Shown piece after piece: positions 44,805 to 46,313 of a stretch of 46,313 bases of DNA (position 1 is its first letter; each line of letters opens with the position of its first letter). Origin of the DNA: an uncultured Clostridia bacterium (GTDB taxonomy: Bacteria > Bacillota > Clostridia > TANB77 > CAG-508); the NCBI GenBank assembly GCA_947624655.1, contig CANQLH010000015.1, positions 1 through 46,313 of the forward strand. Direction: 5' to 3'. Under the pieces are notes generated by a model. The model made no database searches, was not told where the DNA came from, and saw only the letters and a program-made list of their open reading frames with translations. Made by a program: the position numbers and the translations under genes.

Positions 44805-45847
44805 TTAATTTGTCAAGCTTTTTTTTGGTATTTTTTCAAATTCTTCTATCATTTTATCAACTGCTTTATTTTTAACAAATTGCTCTGCCTGTTTTATTGT
44901 GAAATAGAACAGATACTCATCACTACTTCCATGTGCCTTTACAACTGGTTTTTTTACTCCAAGGAACAAAGCTCCTCCATACTCTTTATAATCCATAGTT
45001 TTTGCGAATCTATTTATAGCAGGCATACAAGGTATAGCTCCTATCATTGATAAAATATTTTTCTTTAAGCTTTCTGTTAGTGACCTTTTTACAAATTTTC
45101 CTAGTCCCTCTGTTGTCTTTAAAAATACATTACCTGTAAATCCATCTGTTACAATCGCATCAATTTTACCACTAAAAGCATCTCTTCCTTCAACGTTTCC
45201 TACAAAGTTTAAATCTAAACTTTCTGCATTTTCCTTAATTAAATTGTATGCTTCTCTAGTAAGCTCATTTCCTTTTGTTTCTTCTGTTCCAATATTAAGA
45301 AGTCCTATTGCAGGTCTTTCAATTTTATATGTATTTTTCAAATAAATACTAGACATTTGAGCAAATTGTAATAAATTTATTGGCTTGCAATTTGTATTTG
45401 AACCTGCATCTATTAAAAGTAATCTACTTTTATATGCAGGAAGTATACCGAGCAAGTGCTGGTCTATCTATCCCCTTTATTCTTCCAACAAGAAGAGTTG
45501 CACCGTGTAAGAAGTGCACCTGAATTTCCAGCAGATATAAATACATCTCCTTTACCCTCTTTTAAAAGATTAAAACCAACTACCATTGATGAATCTTTTT
45601 TATGTTTAATCGCAACAGTTGGTATATCTTCCATCTCAATAGTTTCTGTTGTATTATGTATTTTGATATTGCTTGCAAGTTCTTCTATTTTGTTTTTTCC
45701 ATAAAATTCTTTTACCTTATTATTTATTATCTCTTCATTTCCTATTAAACATATCTGTTCTTTAATTTCTCCTGCTGCTTTTATTGCACCTTTTATAACT
45801 GCATCAGGTGCATTGTCTCCACCCATTGCATCTACTAATATTACCAT
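44805..45847 (-). CDS. plsX: Acyl-ACP:phosphate acyltransferase PlsX, two CGGT recoding sites
   Basis: First step of phospholipid synthesis (acyl-ACP to acyl-phosphate). Conventionally two fragments. Reading CGGT as Gly at 45503-45505 and 45448-45450 (residues 115 and 133) gives a single 346-residue protein; 1043 nt minus two is divisible by three. The restored stretch reads SAGNSGALLTGATLLVGRIK then GIDRPALAGILP, the conserved PlsX core. N-terminus ILVDAMGGDNAP and C-terminal HGSSDEYLFYFTIKQA are also typical. Between the two sites only 17 codons are in the intermediate frame, so both must act for a full protein. Upstream of acpP. Confidence 0.94.
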
Positions 45848-46211
45848 AAATTATATTTCCCCTTATTTCCATATTATAATATAGTTATATTTATTTCTTT
45901 CTAATTTTATTATTATTTTATAAAAAATGCAATACGTTTGCCTAAAATATTTTGTTAATAAATTACAAGATAATTAATTTTTATCTACATTTTGAAGTAA
46001 TATATTTAATTTACGAAGTGACGCGTAGCATGGGAGCGACTTAGAGGATGTTGAGCAAAGCATCGAGATGCTTTGTTCATACATTCCTCTTAGGAGACGA
46101 CCAACAAGGAACGAGTCAAATTAAATATATTACTTCAAAACGCATTTAAAACTTTCGATGAAATTTTTACAACAAAAAGAAGCTCTTTTAAAAGAGCCCC
46201 TTTTTGTTATA
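45848..46211. repeat. Intergenic region with palindromic element C and the tuf terminator
   Basis: Element C spans 45991-46139. Its outer arms pair perfectly over 22 bp (45991-46012 with 46118-46139), and a central stem GAGCAAAGCATC/GATGCTTTGTTC sits inside. It has the plan of families A and B but no clear sequence match to them. A terminator for tuf follows at about 46170-46206 (GCTCTTTTAAAAGAGC with an A/T tail). Confidence 0.75.
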
Positions 46212-46313
46212 TTATTCAATTACTTCTGAAACGATTCCAGAACCTACTGTTCTACCACCTTCACGGATAGCGAATCTTAGTCCTTTTTCAATAGCAATTG
46301 GAGTAATTAACTC
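46212..46313 (-). CDS. tuf: Elongation factor Tu, C-terminal end (cut at right edge)
   Basis: The last 33 residues: [20 protein letters not shown], then [13 protein letters not shown] and stop, the invariant C-terminus of EF-Tu. The rest lies beyond the window. Confidence 0.95.
   Translation of the reverse strand, partial: ELITPIAIEKGLRFAIREGGRTVGSGIVSEVIE

Overview
The window comes from a low-GC, spore-forming Firmicute, most likely an anaerobic and fermentative member of the Clostridia. The evidence is strong A/T bias, Spo0A, SpoIVA and BofA, a GatCAB amidotransferase, a bifunctional AdhE, and a class-D-like sortase with an LPXTG protein.

The outstanding observation concerns decoding. Read with the standard code, many genes look broken: gatA, purB, adhE (three breaks), plsX (two), the element's integrase, its DNA methyltransferase (four), a TauE-like transporter gene, a small GT2-like gene and a small HTH gene. 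Every break has the same form. An in-frame CGG triplet is followed by a +1 change of frame, and reading CGGN (N is A or T) as one glycine restores an uninterrupted protein with family motifs intact. I count 17 such sites, 16 needed to keep a gene open and 1 that extends a C-terminus. By manual scan I found no in-frame CGG used as arginine. About 43 CGG triplets that straddle codon boundaries leave the frame alone. Essential housekeeping genes and a mobile element share the rule. The simplest reading is a natural four-base codon, CGGN = Gly, probably with CGG lost as an arginine codon. Coordinates below span whole genes with the recoding included.

Layout. 1-3434: a calcium-type P-ATPase (cut at the left edge), a small GT2-like protein, a tiny protein and two half-size TauE/TSUP transporters. 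3705-7325: an XRE regulator and gatCAB. 7413-12958: an RsiV/DUF3298-like protein, a PstS-like binding protein, Spo0A, a YigZ/IMPACT protein and an HI0933-type flavoprotein. 13167-17324: SpoIVA, an LPXTG surface protein and its sortase. 17654: tRNA-Leu(UAG), which is the insertion site of an integrative element of about 12.2 kb (17684-29870). From 30033: a membrane protein, YaaL and BofA, GlmS, KsgA, an HExxH protein, purN-purE-purC, purB, purA, adhE, plsX-acpP and the 3' end of tuf.

The integrative element carries an integrase and excisionase, a DUF3102 protein, a replication initiator, the methyltransferase, a RadC-like protein, a ribosomal protein bS6 homologue, a second tyrosine recombinase, an operon of three related small proteins, an RHH repressor, a zinc-ribbon membrane protein and two membrane-anchored cargo proteins. 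Its integrase loses the catalytic His and Tyr unless CGGA is read as Gly, so the element appears adapted to hosts with this decoding.

A second layer of structure is a set of intergenic palindromic elements. Family A has three copies, family B three copies plus a remnant, element C one copy, and there is a GTTAC-ended mini-element. They have long locus-specific stems and conserved interiors, and in families A and B the stems change on both sides together.
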